Positions 31,805-43,311 of a stretch of DNA of 64,000 nt are shown piece by piece (the stretch's first letter is position 1; every line of letters begins with the position of its first letter). The notes beneath the pieces were generated by a model that saw only the letters and a list, made by a program, of their open reading frames with translations, made no database searches and had not been told where the DNA came from. The position numbers and the translations under genes were made by a program. The stretch is from Astragalus membranaceus. Taxonomy: Eukaryota; Streptophyta; Magnoliopsida; Fabales; Fabaceae. The DNA lies in NCBI GenBank assembly GCA_039519185.1, contig CM076851.1, positions 34,517,799 through 34,581,798 of the forward strand, read 5' to 3'.

Positions 31805-33394
31805 ATGGCTTCAGGTTGGTCTACGCAAGAGGGTGCTTCTCTTACCCGTCCTCCGGGATTCAACGGGAAAGATTACGCATATTGGAAAGAAAGAATGAGA
31901 ATCTTTATTGAAGGGATAGACTTAGATGTTTGGGATGCTGTGGAAAAAGGACCCTATGTCCCCACGCACATAGTAGATGGTATTCTTACAATAAAAAGTA
32001 GAAATGAATGGTCTGATGATGAGAAAAGAAAAGTGCAACTTAATTTACGCGCTAAAAATATTATTACTTCTGCTTTGAGTACTGATGAATTTTTTCGAGT
32101 TTCAAACTGTAAATCTGCCCGAGAAATGTGGGATAATCTTCAAGTTACTCATGGGGGTACAAGTGAAGTGAAAAGGGCAAGAATAAATACTCTTACCAGA
32201 GAGTACGAATTGTTTAGAATGAATACAGGTGAAACAATATCAGAGATGCAGAAAAGGTTCACTCACATAGTGAACAAGTTGGCTTCATTAGGAAAGTCAT
32301 TCCCTCCCGAAGACTTGATCAACAAAGTGCTAAGATGTCTAAACCGAGAATGGCAACCAAAGGTAACTGCTATAACTGAATCAAGAAACCTAACTACCAT
32401 GTCTCTTGCCACTATGTTTGGGAAACTACTAGAGCACGAGTTAGAGCTCACTCGTCTAGCAGAGAATGAAGGAAAAGTCAAGAAAAAGAAAAACCTAGCT
32501 TTCAAAGTTTCAAGTTCAAGTTCATCCGACGACAGTGATGACTCGCAAAGTGAAAATGATGAAGAGGATGAGAATATAGACCTAATGGTAAGAGAATTCA
32601 AAAGGTTCATAAGGAGGTCTCTAGAAAAGAATTCTCCAACCAAAGAAGTCTCATGCAAACAAAACTACTTAAGTCCTTTAACCTGCTACGAATGTGGGAA
32701 ACCCGGACACATAAAATTGGAATGCCCAAAATTACAAAGAAAACGACCAAGAGATGAGAAAAAGGGATACAAAGGAAAAAGGAGTAGAAAAGCCTACACA
32801 ACATGGGAAAACAGGAACTCATCAGATAGCTCAGAAAGTGAAAAAGATCAAGTTGCTCTCATGGCCGACCACGACAGCAAAAGTGAAACTGAGGTATCTT
32901 CTGACTCTGAAACTTTGCAAAATGATTATGATGATCTATATGAAGCTTTTACTGAATTACATGATAAATCATTAAAATTAGCTAAAGCGTTAGACAGATC
33001 TAAGAAAGCTATCACTCATCTGGAAAAAGACATCACTTTTTTAAACAAAGAAATAGTAGAACTTAGAAAAGAAAATGATAGTCTTGCATGCTTTAAAGAA
33101 AACCATACATGTGATAAATGTGTTGAAAGCAAAAAGAAAGTTCATGAACTAGAGTTGACTATTGAAAAACTATCTAGAATCAAAACCATAGAAAAGCATG
33201 TTCATTACAAATCTAATTTTTCCACTAGACCATACATTAAATGTTATTACTGTGGTAAACCTGGACATACAGCTTCTGTTTGCAGAATAAGAGGTAAACA
33301 AGTTATGAAGAAGGTATGGGTTCCCAAAAGGACCATACCAAACATTAACCCACAAGGACCCAAAGAGATTTGGGTACCTAGAACCTTGTTTTAG
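31805..33394 (+). CDS. Copia gag protein with two CCHC zinc knuckles
   Basis: An open frame of 529 codons starts at MASGWSTQEGASLTRPPGFN. The 17 residues encoded upstream overlap the primer site and are ignored. Residues about 12-220 form the UBN2/gag_pol N-terminal domain (YWKERMRIFIEGID, FRVSNCKSAREMWDNL, GETISEMQKRFTHIVNKL). A Ser/Asp-rich linker, a first CCHC knuckle (CYECGKPGHIKLEC), a coiled coil (about 390-450) and a second CCHC knuckle (CYYCGKPGHTASVC) follow. Such proteins package retrotransposon RNA in virus-like particles in the cytoplasm. The frame has no stop although pol is gone, so gag may still be under selection or is simply young. Two knuckles with an intervening coiled coil are typical of SIRE/Maximus-like Copia lineages. 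Confidence 0.9.
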   Translation: MASGWSTQEGASLTRPPGFNGKDYAYWKERMRIFIEGIDLDVWDAVEKGPYVPTHIVDGILTIKSRNEWSDDEKRKVQLNLRAKNIITSALSTDEFFRVSNCKSAREMWDNLQVTHGGTSEVKRARINTLTREYELFRMNTGETISEMQKRFTHIVNKLASLGKSFPPEDLINKVLRCLNREWQPKVTAITESRNLTTMSLATMFGKLLEHELELTRLAENEGKVKKKKNLAFKVSSSSSSDDSDDSQSENDEEDENIDLMVREFKRFIRRSLEKNSPTKEVSCKQNYLSPLTCYECGKPGHIKLECPKLQRKRPRDEKKGYKGKRSRKAYTTWENRNSSDSSESEKDQVALMADHDSKSETEVSSDSETLQNDYDDLYEAFTELHDKSLKLAKALDRSKKAITHLEKDITFLNKEIVELRKENDSLACFKENHTCDKCVESKKKVHELELTIEKLSRIKTIEKHVHYKSNFSTRPYIKCYYCGKPGHTASVCRIRGKQVMKKVWVPKRTIPNINPQGPKEIWVPRTLF

Positions 33395-34239
33395 ATCATT
33401 GCAGGTACGCTGCAAGGTATGGGGACATGTGGATACCTTGACAGCAAAGACTCAAAGCACATGACCGGAAACGCAATAAAGTTATCAACTCTCACCTCGG
33501 AGAAAAATCTGTCATGTGACTTGTGATGAATAGAGGGAGAATCACTGGTAAAGGTTAGAAAAGTTTTATTCACCTCTAAACTGAAAATGTGCTTAAATCA
33601 TAGTTTACTTAGTCAAACATGTGACTTGTGAAACAAATTGATCTCTAAACCGCATTTCATGCATCTCTAAGGGAACATTTTTTGTAGGCATGAAAACAAA
33701 TAAAGTATTCTGATCATCCCTCTAAAACTGAGCATGTAGAATTATCATATCACCTTCTTAGAGGTTATGATTAGAAAGGCGATAATATGATTGAGCAAGT
33801 TGAATCGTCAAAATCAGCTAGTTGATACTTTTACAAACCCATTGCAAAAGGAAACCTGATTTTTTATTTAAATTAAATGTTTCTCAAAGTGATCCTGTAA
33901 AGAAATGTGAAGCTTAAACAACTATTTCAAAAATAAATTCTCTATGATTTTGATGATCACTCATGAACCCGCAATGGTCCTTCAAATAGCTGTGACGCTC
34001 GATTCGCAAACTCTATCTTACGTCGACCTTTTTGATCATGACAAAAAGGGGGAGAGAAATATAGGGTTGCATATGAGCATATCGAACATATGAGCATATT
34101 ATGCATCTAGTCAATAATTCAGGGGGAGCATCATGATAGGGGGAGTAACATATATATTATCTGTTTGAACTAACCTCCCACCTTGAGATGAACAATGTTT
34201 TGTCATCATCAAAAAGGGGGAGAATGTGGATACCTTGTA
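33395..34239 (+). pseudogene. Remnant of Copia pol, deleted, plus polypurine tract
   Basis: Directly after gag a decayed protease site is readable (GYLDSKDSKHMTG, where the active DSG is now DSK). Integrase and reverse transcriptase are absent. A damaged RNase H tail follows near 33730-33860 (KTEHVELSYHLLRG). Two polypurine-like tracts occur (gacaaaaagggggagag near 34038 and aaaaagggggagaatg near 34212); the second adjoins the 3' LTR. The element is therefore gag-only and needs a relative's enzymes to move. Confidence 0.75.
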
Positions 34240-35675
34240 TGCAGGAAACTTATTATAGGACAAAGAGTCCTAATTGATTTTGATGATGAAAAACAAGATA
34301 AAGAAAGTATGAGCAAGTGAAGACCTAGAAGAGCAAAGGAAAAAGAAAAGCAATCACAAGCAACAAATCATCCAAGTCAAGGCAAGCCCAAAGAATGAAG
34401 AATTGAAGACTTTTTAGGGTTGTCCTAAAATTGAGGGTAGTCCTTAGGGTTTGAGTGAGTGATTAGGAATTTTGTAAGCTCTCGCAGAGGTCGGCTCATA
34501 TCTCAAGTCTCGCGGTTTTCAAAATGCATGCATAATATATAAAACCCTAAAAGCATTTTTGAAAAACCTAAAACAAGTTTTCCAAACTAAAAACAAAGTA
34601 AAGAATCGATTCACCATGATTTAAACCAAAGCATGAATCGATTCTCATCCCTATATGGCAAGTCCTAAGGCCTTTTTGGAAACTAAGAATCGATTCTCTT
34701 AAAGCATGAATCGATTCACACCTCTGAAACAATTCAGGTGAGGAATCGATTCACACCTATTTTAACTAAAGTATGAATCGATTCACCTATGTTTTAAATG
34801 AGCCATGAATCGATTCACTCAAGTTTAAACTAAACCATGAATCGATTCACACTTTAAAAAGGAAAGTTTTTGTGAAAAAGGCAATGGCATGAATCGATTC
34901 CTTCTTTCTTTGTAATCTTACATGAATCGATTCACACTTAATCCCCTATAAATAGGGCGCCTCTTTTCACTTTCAAATTAATCAACCCATTCGCATATCA
35001 TCTCCTATCTCTTTACAAAAACTCTTATATTTTCTCTGGTGCTCTATTCGTTCCGTTGGTCCGTCAAAGAGCTGATCTATTGCAAGAGTTAGTGTGGGGT
35101 TGAGATCTTCAAGTTGTAACATCCGCCTGCTAAGAGGTATATTCGTTTCACTGTATTGTTACTTTAGATCTGTAGATCTGTTACTAGGGAGTGGGGTATC
35201 TCTCTAGGGTATTTGCATGTACTTAGGAAGTGGGGTATCTTTCTATTTGCATGTGTTGTAACAAGGGTGGGGTATCTCTTGTTGGGTAGATTTGTGGGCT
35301 CTTCATTAGGTGGGGTATCCTAGGTGAAGGAGTGCCAAAATCTCTGTAAAGGTTTCCAAGGCACCCGTAAGCCTTGTGGTTAGTGGAAAAATCTCACAAT
35401 GGTGTGAGGACTGGACGTAGGTCACTAGGAGGTGGCTGAACCAGTATAAATCTCTGTGTGCTTTACTTGCTTTCTCTTATTATATCTCTGTTGTGCTTAT
35501 AATCTGCTTTACCGCTTTATTGTGATTAAAATAATCTAATTCCTTCGCTTCCACTCTACCTGCGCGAAAACCGGATCCAAAGCTATTTGAAAAAGGGGAA
35601 AGATTTTCAAAAGATACAAAAAGTTTTTTAAACTCAATTCACCCCACATCTTGAGACTGAAGCCACTTGGTAACA
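34240..35675 (+). repeat. 3' LTR of the gag-only Copia element
   Basis: This is a near-identical copy of 30317-31752, equal in length. The gaatcgattc array is at 34603-34933. Downstream sequence (gtgttgaagattgaag) is MULE interior. I could not match a 5-bp target duplication on the left side, in line with loss at the 5' edge. Confidence 0.88.
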
Positions 35676-36080
35676 GTGTTGAAGATTGAAGATGAACAGC
35701 TTTTATTGAAGATGTTGTTGTTGTTGGGTTGAAGGTATTGTTGTTTCTGGGTTGAAGGTATTGTTGTTGTTGAAGAATTGTTAATGTTATTTGTTTTTCA
35801 TTGTTTATGTTATTTGTTTTTTGTTAAAATTTACTTTCTGATGTGTAATTGTGAATTGGAATTAAATAATATTTTTTTGCCACGTCATTTAATGAAAATG
35901 GACGCCACGTCAGCAGTTAACTGCCAGCGTGGCGTCCGTTAGTCAAAACTGACGTGAGGGACCAAAATGAAACAAAAACGAAACATGAGGGACCAAAACG
36001 GACCAAAAAAAAGATAAAGGACCAAAGTGAAATCTGGAGCAAACATAAAGGACCAAAAGTGCTATTTAGCCTAAAATAAA

Positions 36081-37338
36081 TCTTCCCGTTCAAGTTTAGT
36101 AGACTACTAAACTAGATACTTCATTGCACGATATACTCGTACGCTCTTTCATTCTCATCTTTATTGTTGTTTAACTTCAATGCTTATTTTAATGTTTGCC
36201 TAAGTGCTGATGTAGGAGCACGTTTGGAACTTCTTAAGTTCATTTCTCGTTTTCTCTCTTTTTCCTTGATTTTTTTTTTGTCTATTAAGTTCTTTTATTA
36301 GAAAATTTCAGGATAACAAGTTAATGTCTTACTTCAAGGCAGAAAATTTTTTGAACTCAGATTGTTTTGACACGATACTCTTTGGTGTTAAAGTAGTAAG
36401 AAGTTATTGGAATTAGACGTGGATTACTTTAAAAGGCATGGAAGAGACTTAATCGCTGCGTCTATTGCTCTTTTTACATGAGAGCTGCTGGTATGAACTT
36501 GTGTTTACAATTTCGGTGGATGTCAAAGACTCTTATGGTTGCTTGGGTTGTGGTATGTAACTAACAGAGGTGGACACGTGAGATGGAAAGTTTGACTTCA
36601 TTGAAAATGCAATCTTTACACTATAGCATATATATACATAGTTGTGAATTGAAACTGAATTGTCTGGGGTTCTAACTGACTTGGTTAGATACCAACTGTA
36701 TATTAACTGTACAGAGAGAACCTGACCAAAGCTATATATCTAATTACATTGTATTTACATTCAAGCTTTCTATATCACATTTGGTTTAGCAATTCTTTCC
36801 ATACGGCATAACTCATCTGAATTTGTCTAAAACTCTCAGACAACAAAATGATGCTTTTCTCGAAAATAAACTTCAGTAACTTGGACTTCACAATATGTAT
36901 ATAATTAAATTAAAAAACTTAATCCATGATAAGAATAATGCTATTTTATAATGTTAATTGAAAGATGGAAGACTTAAAAAACTCTTTCAAGATTAATATT
37001 GCAAATCAACCTACACATCTATGAAAATAAGAAAATTCTGATTGGTTAAAACAGATTAGAGTGACACCAAATAAACTGCAAGCATTTATACAGGGAAGGA
37101 AATGCCTAGTAATTTTTATTATTTAGAATGGAAGAATCAAAAAAAGATAGAGGAAAGCTATATCAGAGTGACATTATATTATTGAATCGTATTATCATTA
37201 TTGTTGAATACATAATAATAGGTATAATAATGAATGAACTACCATCTCCCTAAGAACAAAAAATCATCACCCCATGTATAAGAGCAACATAAGGGCAGCT
37301 TCTGTGAATGCTTTGCTAAAGCTCTTCTAAGAACTTCT
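36081..37338. other. AT-rich intergenic, no gene
   Basis: I see no exon, repeat or terminus. The segment next to 37338 could contain the 3' untranslated part of the epimerase remnant. Confidence 0.45.
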
Positions 37339-38268
37339 TCAGATTGCAGATGAAACACCATAACCACTAGGGCGAGTTTTCTGCCATTTCCACGCAACTT
37401 GTATGCTCTTTTCAAGGTTAGTGTATTGTGCGGTCCAATTCAGTTCGCGTCTGATCTTAGTCGGGTCACTATACACCCCAGCGTAATCACCCGGCCGACG
37501 AGGAAGTCTACTTTGATGTCCACACCTGTAGCCTTTTTGCAAGCATTCACAAACTCCTTAACTGACCTACCTGATAAACAAAACACCTCCACCATGAGAT
37601 AACTATGAATTAAGTGGACTTGCTAATAAGGACAATAAAAATAGATCTTTAGAGTGAAGTGTAAAACTTACCTTTTCCAGTGCCAACATTGTAGATACCA
37701 ACTTTACCAGGTTGTGCCTTTTCAAGAGCTTTCACGTGGTCGGTTACATCGATATAATCTCGAATGCATGTTCCGTCAGCTGTGTTATAGTCTGTTCCTC
37801 TTACCTGCAAGGTGGCAACAGATACAATAAGCACAAGTTCATTTTACACCATGGCATATTAGTTTTGAGACAAAAAAAAACCTTGGCTGGTTTTCTACTA
37901 GGTGACTTAGGTTTCTCTGAAAGAAAAGTACATGAATAAACATGCTAAAAACATATCATGTTTTCTACAAGAGCTAATTAAAATACATTCATCGACCAAG
38001 AATTTTGGCACCAAATAAATACTATGGCTCAGAATATTGCGATAGTCCAATATTTTAGGTTTATGTTAAACAATTCTTTATAGGTTACCACTTATATATA
38101 CTAACAGGTTGGTGTTTGTTTATATAAACAATTCCATAGATAGACGGAGGAAAAAAATGGCAATATTTACATACCTTTAAGCCAGGTGTAATACCGCGTG
38201 CTGCATCAAAGCAGGCACCGGAAATTCTACCATGTTCTCGAAGTTCAGGTCTTGGCGCCTCACCTAAT

Positions 38269-38379
38269 GAGATATGTCTAGTAATTCAATTGCTTGTAAT
38301 ATAGGTAGGTGTAGTAAGTAAGCCATTTATGGGCCTAGTCGAAACATGGGCCTAGCCGAATCATGGGCTTGGCATTATC

Positions 38380-38456
<77 letters not shown>

Positions 38457-38590
38457 CGACTACCTGTAATAATAAGAATCGAATAATACAGTTTTACTTT
38501 GAAATTTCTGTTTCATTGCTTTGCCCAGTTTTTCCCTCTCTTCTCTATTTTCCCATTGCGTTCTCTCTCCCTGCGCAACTTGCCCCAACA
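38269..38590 (+). repeat. 5' LTR of Copia-1, with (TA)n expansion
   Basis: It matches 42931-43186 apart from the TA tract (about 72 bases here against about 10 there) and a roughly 20-base indel near 38545. The TA tract makes a long upstream open frame (Ile-Tyr repeats), which is not part of the protein. Confidence 0.9.
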
Positions 38591-38623
38591 AATTGGTATA
38601 ACAGAGCTATAACGATCTTTCCA

Positions 38624-41600
38624 ATGGCGACGCGAGACAACGGTGGCGGTGGGATTCCGTCGAACCTCCCTATCTTCAATGGAAAGGACAACGAACGGTG
38701 GTGTGCGCAGATGAAAGTCTTGTTTCGGTTTCAAGATGTACTTGAAATCGTGAATGATGGTGTTCCACCAATGGCAGCAAACGCCACAGAAGCGGTGAGG
38801 AACAACCACCATGCACTGAGAAAGAAAGATAGAAAATGGCTGTTCTTGATTCATCAAAGTGTTGATTCGAACATTCTGAACCTGATCATTGATTGTGATT
38901 CAGCAAAAGAAGCATGGGATATCCTCAAGAATGCATATGGAGGTGCGGATAGACTGAAGAAGATACGTCTGCAGTCTCTCAAGAAGCAATACGAGGCACT
39001 GAGGATGAAAGATGGAGAATCAATTGGTGAATTCATTACGAGGTTAGTGGCTTTAACTAATCAAATGAAAGGCAATGGTAAGACTGTATCTGAAACCAGT
39101 AAAGTAGAAAAGGTGCTTAGATCCTTAACTCCAGAATTCGACTATGTTGTAACTGCCATCGAAGAATCCAAGAACATAGATGAAATGAAGTTAGATGAAC
39201 TTCAAGGTTCCTTAGAGGCTCATGAATTGAGAATTAGGCAGAGAAGTTCAGAGAAAGAGACTGAACAAGCCTTACTATCACACTCCTCTAAGAAAAATTG
39301 GAAGGCAGGCAACAAGAAAGGAAAATGGAAGGGTAAAGAAAAGGAATCTGGAAGCAAGAAAGAAGAACACGAAAATTTCGACAAGAAGAAGCAAGATCTG
39401 TCGAAGGTGCAGTGCTATAACTGTCAGCAATTTGGGCATTATAGGAACAAATGTAAGAACAAGAAGGTTCCTAGGAATAAAGATGCTGAAGCCAAATTTG
39501 CAAGTGATGGAGGCACAGACTCTGATTCTGACTCAGAAGAGTTAATGCTAATGGCAGTCATAGATGATGAGATTGAGGAAGACACTCATCTCAATGTAAA
39601 AGTTGCTGAAAGTAGCGAGCAAAACAGTGGGAACACTAGTGAAAGTGGAAACACTTGTGATGCTCAAGATACTTGTGCAATGTGTGTGGGGCAGGGAAGT
39701 GGTGACACTAGTGATGCCTCCAACATGGCCAACAACGATAATGAAGAATTATCCTTCATGACAGCTACTAACACAGAATTGCTGTTGCTGAAGGCAGATA
39801 CAAATTCGACTGAAGAGAAATCTGTCGAATGGTATCTCGACACAGGATGTTCAAACCACATGTGCTGCCATAAGGAGTGGTTTGTAGAATTGAAGCAGAT
39901 AAGCAAAAGAATAAGATTTGCAGACAACAGCAGAGTCACTGCAGAAGGAATTGGTACCATAAAGTTCCTGTCGAAAGATGGAAAGTGGTGCTATATTCAG
40001 GAAGTGTTCTATGTACCAAAGATGAGGAGCAATCTGCTAAGTATTGGGCAGATGATTGAGAAGAAATTCTCTGTCGAGATGGATGATAACAGTCTCAGCT
40101 TGTTTGATTCAAACAAGAAAATGATCCTAAAGGTGTCGATGCAGAGTAACAGAACCTTCAAGATCAAATTGCAAGTAGTCGAAGAGCAATGCCTCAAAAC
40201 CACTATCGAAGAGGAGCACTGGAAGTGGCATAGAAGATTTGGCCACCTAAACTTCAAAAGCTTGAGACAACTACATGAGAAGAAGATGATGGTTCATGGG
40301 TTGCCAGCAGTAAAGGTACCTGTCGAAGTATGTGATAGTTGCTGCAGGTCGAAGCAACCAAAAAACTCCTTCAAATCAGAGGTACCAGGCAGAGCAGAGA
40401 AGAAGTTAGAGGTGATATTTTCTAATGTTTGTGGTCCCTTTGAGGTCAGTTCATTAGGAGGGAATAAGTACTTTGTCACCTTCATTGACGAGTACACTAG
40501 AATGACATGGGTGTACTTGATCAAAAGGAAGAGTGAAGTACTGGGAGTATTCAAAAACTTCAAGGTAATGATTGAAAAGCAAAGTGAGTGTGCAATCAAA
40601 ACCCTTAGAACAGATGGAGGTGGTGAGTACAATTCACATGAATTTGTAAAGTTCTGTGAAAACGAAGGCATAGTACATGAATTCACTTCACCTTACACAC
40701 CTCAGCACAATGGAACAGCTGAGAGGAAAAACAGAACCATCCTCGACATGGTGAGAAGTATGATGAAGAAAAAAAGGCTACCTCACAGTTTATGGGGAGA
40801 ACTAGTAGCCACAGCAGTGTACATTCTGAACAAGTGCCCCACAAAGAGATTGATTGGGAGGACACCTGAGGAAGCTTGGATAGGAAAAAAGCCAAGTGTT
40901 AAGCATCTCAGAATAATTGGCTCATTATGTTACAGACATGTCCCTGAGCAACTAAGGAACAAGCTGGATGATAGAGCACAACAAATGATCCTTGTTGGGT
41001 ATCATTCGACAGGAGCATACAAACTATATGATCCTGTGCAGAAGAAAATAGTGAAGAGCAGAGATGTCATAGTAGATGAGTCGAAACATTGGAACTGGGA
41101 TAATCAGAATGAGGAAGGCTATGAAAGAACTGCAATACTGGACTTCAAGGAAGTACAGGATCTAGATGATCAGAATATAGCTACTGAAGCTACAGAACCT
41201 GAAGAAACTGTTGCTGTCGAACCAGAATCTGTTGTTGTCGAACCTATTAGAAGGTCACCGAGGGAAAGGCAGAGATCAGTAAGGTTAGAAGGATTCGACA
41301 CATTCCCAGACTCTGCTATTACAGCAGAAGGAGATCTGACACACTTTGCACTGATGGCTGAAGCAGAACCAGTGAGCCTGGAGCAAGCTCTTAATCACAA
41401 ACAGTGGAAGGAAGCCATGATTGATGAGTTGAAGTCAATAGAGAAAAATGGCACATGGAAGCTAGTCGAACTTCCAAAGCAAAAGAAGGCAATAGGTGTG
41501 AAATGGGTCTACAAAACCAAAGTCAAACCCAATGGAGAAGTGGCCAAGTATAAGGCCAGATTAGTAGCTAAAGGTTTCCTGCAGAAACCTGGGTTGGATT

Positions 41601-42919
41601 TCAATGCAGTCTTTTCCCCTGTAGCCAGGATTGAGACCATAAGACTGGTAGTGGCATTGGCAAGTCATAGAGACTGGCCCCTACATCAACTTGATGTAAA
41701 GTCAGCTTTTCTTAATGGACCTCTGGAGGAGGAAGTCTATGCTTGCCAACCACCTGGATTTGAATTGAAGGGACAAGAAGACAAGGTATTCAAGCTTGAG
41801 AAGGCTCTATATGGACTTAAGCAAGCCCCAAGGGCATGGAACAAGAGAATTGATGGATTTCTCTTGGCTCAAAAGTTCATTAGATGCACCAATGAACATG
41901 ATGTATATGTTAAGAAGAATGGAACTGAGACTCAATTGCTGCTGTGCCTGTATGTAGATGATCTACTAGTAACTGGCAGCAATGAAGTCGAAGTCGACTC
42001 CTTTAAGAGAGTGATGATGTCTGAGTTTGAAATGAGTGATCTAGGACATCTATCATATTTCTAAGGAATGGAATTTACGAAGACAAGAAAGGGAATATTT
42101 CTGCATCAGTCGAAATATGCAGCTGATATCCTGAACAGATTCGACATGACCAACTGTAAGGAAGTTTCGACACCAAATGACGCAAGCAGCAAGCTGTCGA
42201 AAGATGATGAAGGGAGTGAAGTAGATGCCACCCTCTACAAACAGATTGTTGGATCCCTTAGGTACCTTTGCAACAATCGACCTGACATTATGTTTAGTGC
42301 TGGAATGATCAGCAGATTCATGGAGAAGCCAAGAACCTCCCATCTAGTAGCTGCAAAAAGAGTGCTTAGGTACATAAATGGAGCACAAAGTTATGGTATT
42401 CTATTTCCTAGCAAGACTGGGTCGAAGGCTAGCACTGAAGTGTTTGGTTACACTGATTCTGACTGGAGTGGAGACAAGAGTGATCGAAAGAGCACAAGTG
42501 AGTATGTCTTCATGTATGGAACAACACCTATCTCATGGTGTTCGAAGAAGCAAAGCATAGTGGCGTTGTCCTCCTGTGAAGCAGAGTACATGGCTGCTTC
42601 CTTTGCTGCATGTCAAGCATCATGGCTAAGCATGCTATTGGTCGAAACTGGCCTACACAGAATTACAGCAATGAAGTTGTTGATCGGCAACAAGTCTGCA
42701 ATAGATCTGGCTAAGAACCCTGTCGCTCATGGTAGGTCGAAGCATATAGAGACCAGATATCACTTCCTGCGTGATCAAGTCAATAATGAGAAGCTGAACC
42801 TGGAACACTGCTGTTCAGAACTGCAAGTAGCTGATGCAATGACCAAGCCATTACAAAAGGGAAGAATCGAAGAACTGAGAACAATGCTTGGGATGATGTC
42901 ACTTAGCAATGTGAATTAA
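38624..42919 (+). pseudogene. Copia-1 gag-pol polyprotein, one internal stop
   Basis: From the ATG at 38624 (MATRDNGGGGIPSNLPIF) the frame is open for 1431 residues except a single TAA at 42062-42064, between LGHLSYF and GMEFTK, where relatives have Leu. Order: gag/UBN2 (about 1-250), CCHC knuckle CYNCQQFGHYRNKC (about 264), protease WYLDTGCSNHM (about 403), integrase with HRRFGHLNF zinc-type head and core ending HNGTAERKNR (about 535-780), reverse transcriptase (WKLVELP to YVDDLL, about 945-1112) and RNase H (CEAEYMA, SKHIETRYHFLRDQ). The stop removes only the last part of reverse transcriptase and RNase H. The ATG was chosen because Copia-2 starts at the same position (MAARDNSGGG). Confidence 0.93.
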
Positions 42920-42930
42920 GAGGGAATATT

Positions 42931-43186
42931 GAGATATGCCTAGTAATTCAATTGCTTGTAATATAGGTAAGTGTAGTAAGTAAGCCCTTTATGGGCCTTG
43001 TCGAAACATGGGCCTAGCCGAATCATGGGCCTGACGTTATCATGTATATATATTTTTTCGACTACCTGTAATAGTAAGAATCGAATAATACAGTAGTTTT
43101 ACTTTGAAATTTATGTTTAATTGCTTTGCCCAGTTTTTCCCTCTCTTCTCTCTGCGTTCTCTCTCCCTGCGCAACTTTCCCCAACA
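42931..43186 (+). repeat. 3' LTR of Copia-1
   Basis: It starts gagatatgcctagtaattc and ends ctttccccaaca. It is preceded by the short purine tract aagagggaatatt. It lacks the long TA repeat of the 5' copy. Confidence 0.9.
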
Positions 43187-43311
43187 CTAATCTCCCTTCA
43201 GGGTCTCATCCAATCACATTGAAATATCTGGATTTTTCCCAAAGAAAAGTTATCAATTATAGCCAAAGTGTTCTTAAATGATAAAGTTTAGATCAACTGT
43301 AAAATACAAAC

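Larger units (their letters stand above)
29237..36080. mobile_element. Long-TIR Mutator-like element with exact 9-bp TSD
   Basis: The element is 29246-36071. Its ends are inverted repeats of about 225 bp, roughly 95% identical by eye, starting ggctaaatagcacttttgg. The identical 9-mer taaaataaa flanks both ends (29237-29245, 36072-36080). The TIRs contain several copies of tttggtcc in tandem. Apart from a gag-only Copia inserted in it, the element holds only low-complexity sequence derived from repeats of ttcaatcttcg and gaagaac. No MURA transposase is seen, so it is non-autonomous. The open frame at 29739-30251 is Lys/Asn/Glu-rich repeat text and is not called as a gene. Confidence 0.9.
38264..43191 (+). 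mobile_element. Copia-1: nearly intact Ty1/copia element with TSD CTAAT
   Basis: LTRs at 38269-38590 and 42931-43186 enclose one long gag-pol frame. The pentamer ctaat lies directly on both sides (38264-38268, 43187-43191). The 3' LTR is preceded by agagggaatat and the 5' LTR is followed by aattggtataacagagc, a variant methionine-tRNA primer site. In Copia-2, a close relative, the LTR starts four bases earlier (tattgagatatg), so the 5' edge here is trimmed or overlaps the target duplication. The 5' LTR is longer only because of a TA repeat at 38382-38453 and a small indel. Confidence 0.92.
37339..43227 (-). pseudogene. UDP-arabinose 4-epimerase (MUR4/UXE-like) fragment, split by Copia-1
   Basis: The C-terminal third of the enzyme is readable on the minus strand. 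Exon pieces are 43227-43187 joined across Copia-1 to 38268-38175 (YFNVIG, DPEGRLGEAPRPELREHG, RISGACFDAARG), then 37804-37672 (GTDYNTADGTCIRDYIDVTD, GIYNVGTGKG) and 37570-37339 (GRSVKEFVNACKKATG, RRPGDYAGVYSDPTKIRREL, VAWKWQK). Intact enzymes interconvert UDP-xylose and UDP-arabinose in the Golgi for wall polymers. Damage: TGA replaces Ser after VIG, the Copia insertion lies inside this exon with duplication ctaat, four residues are missing after VTD, and a four-base deletion near 37500 shifts the frame after VDFL. Upstream exons with the NAD-binding motif are absent. Confidence 0.9.

Noticed and set aside
38363..38623. N-terminal extension of the Copia-1 frame with a long Ile-Tyr run
   Set aside because: It lies in the 5' LTR and comes from the TA repeat. 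The relative Copia-2 starts at the position equal to 38624.
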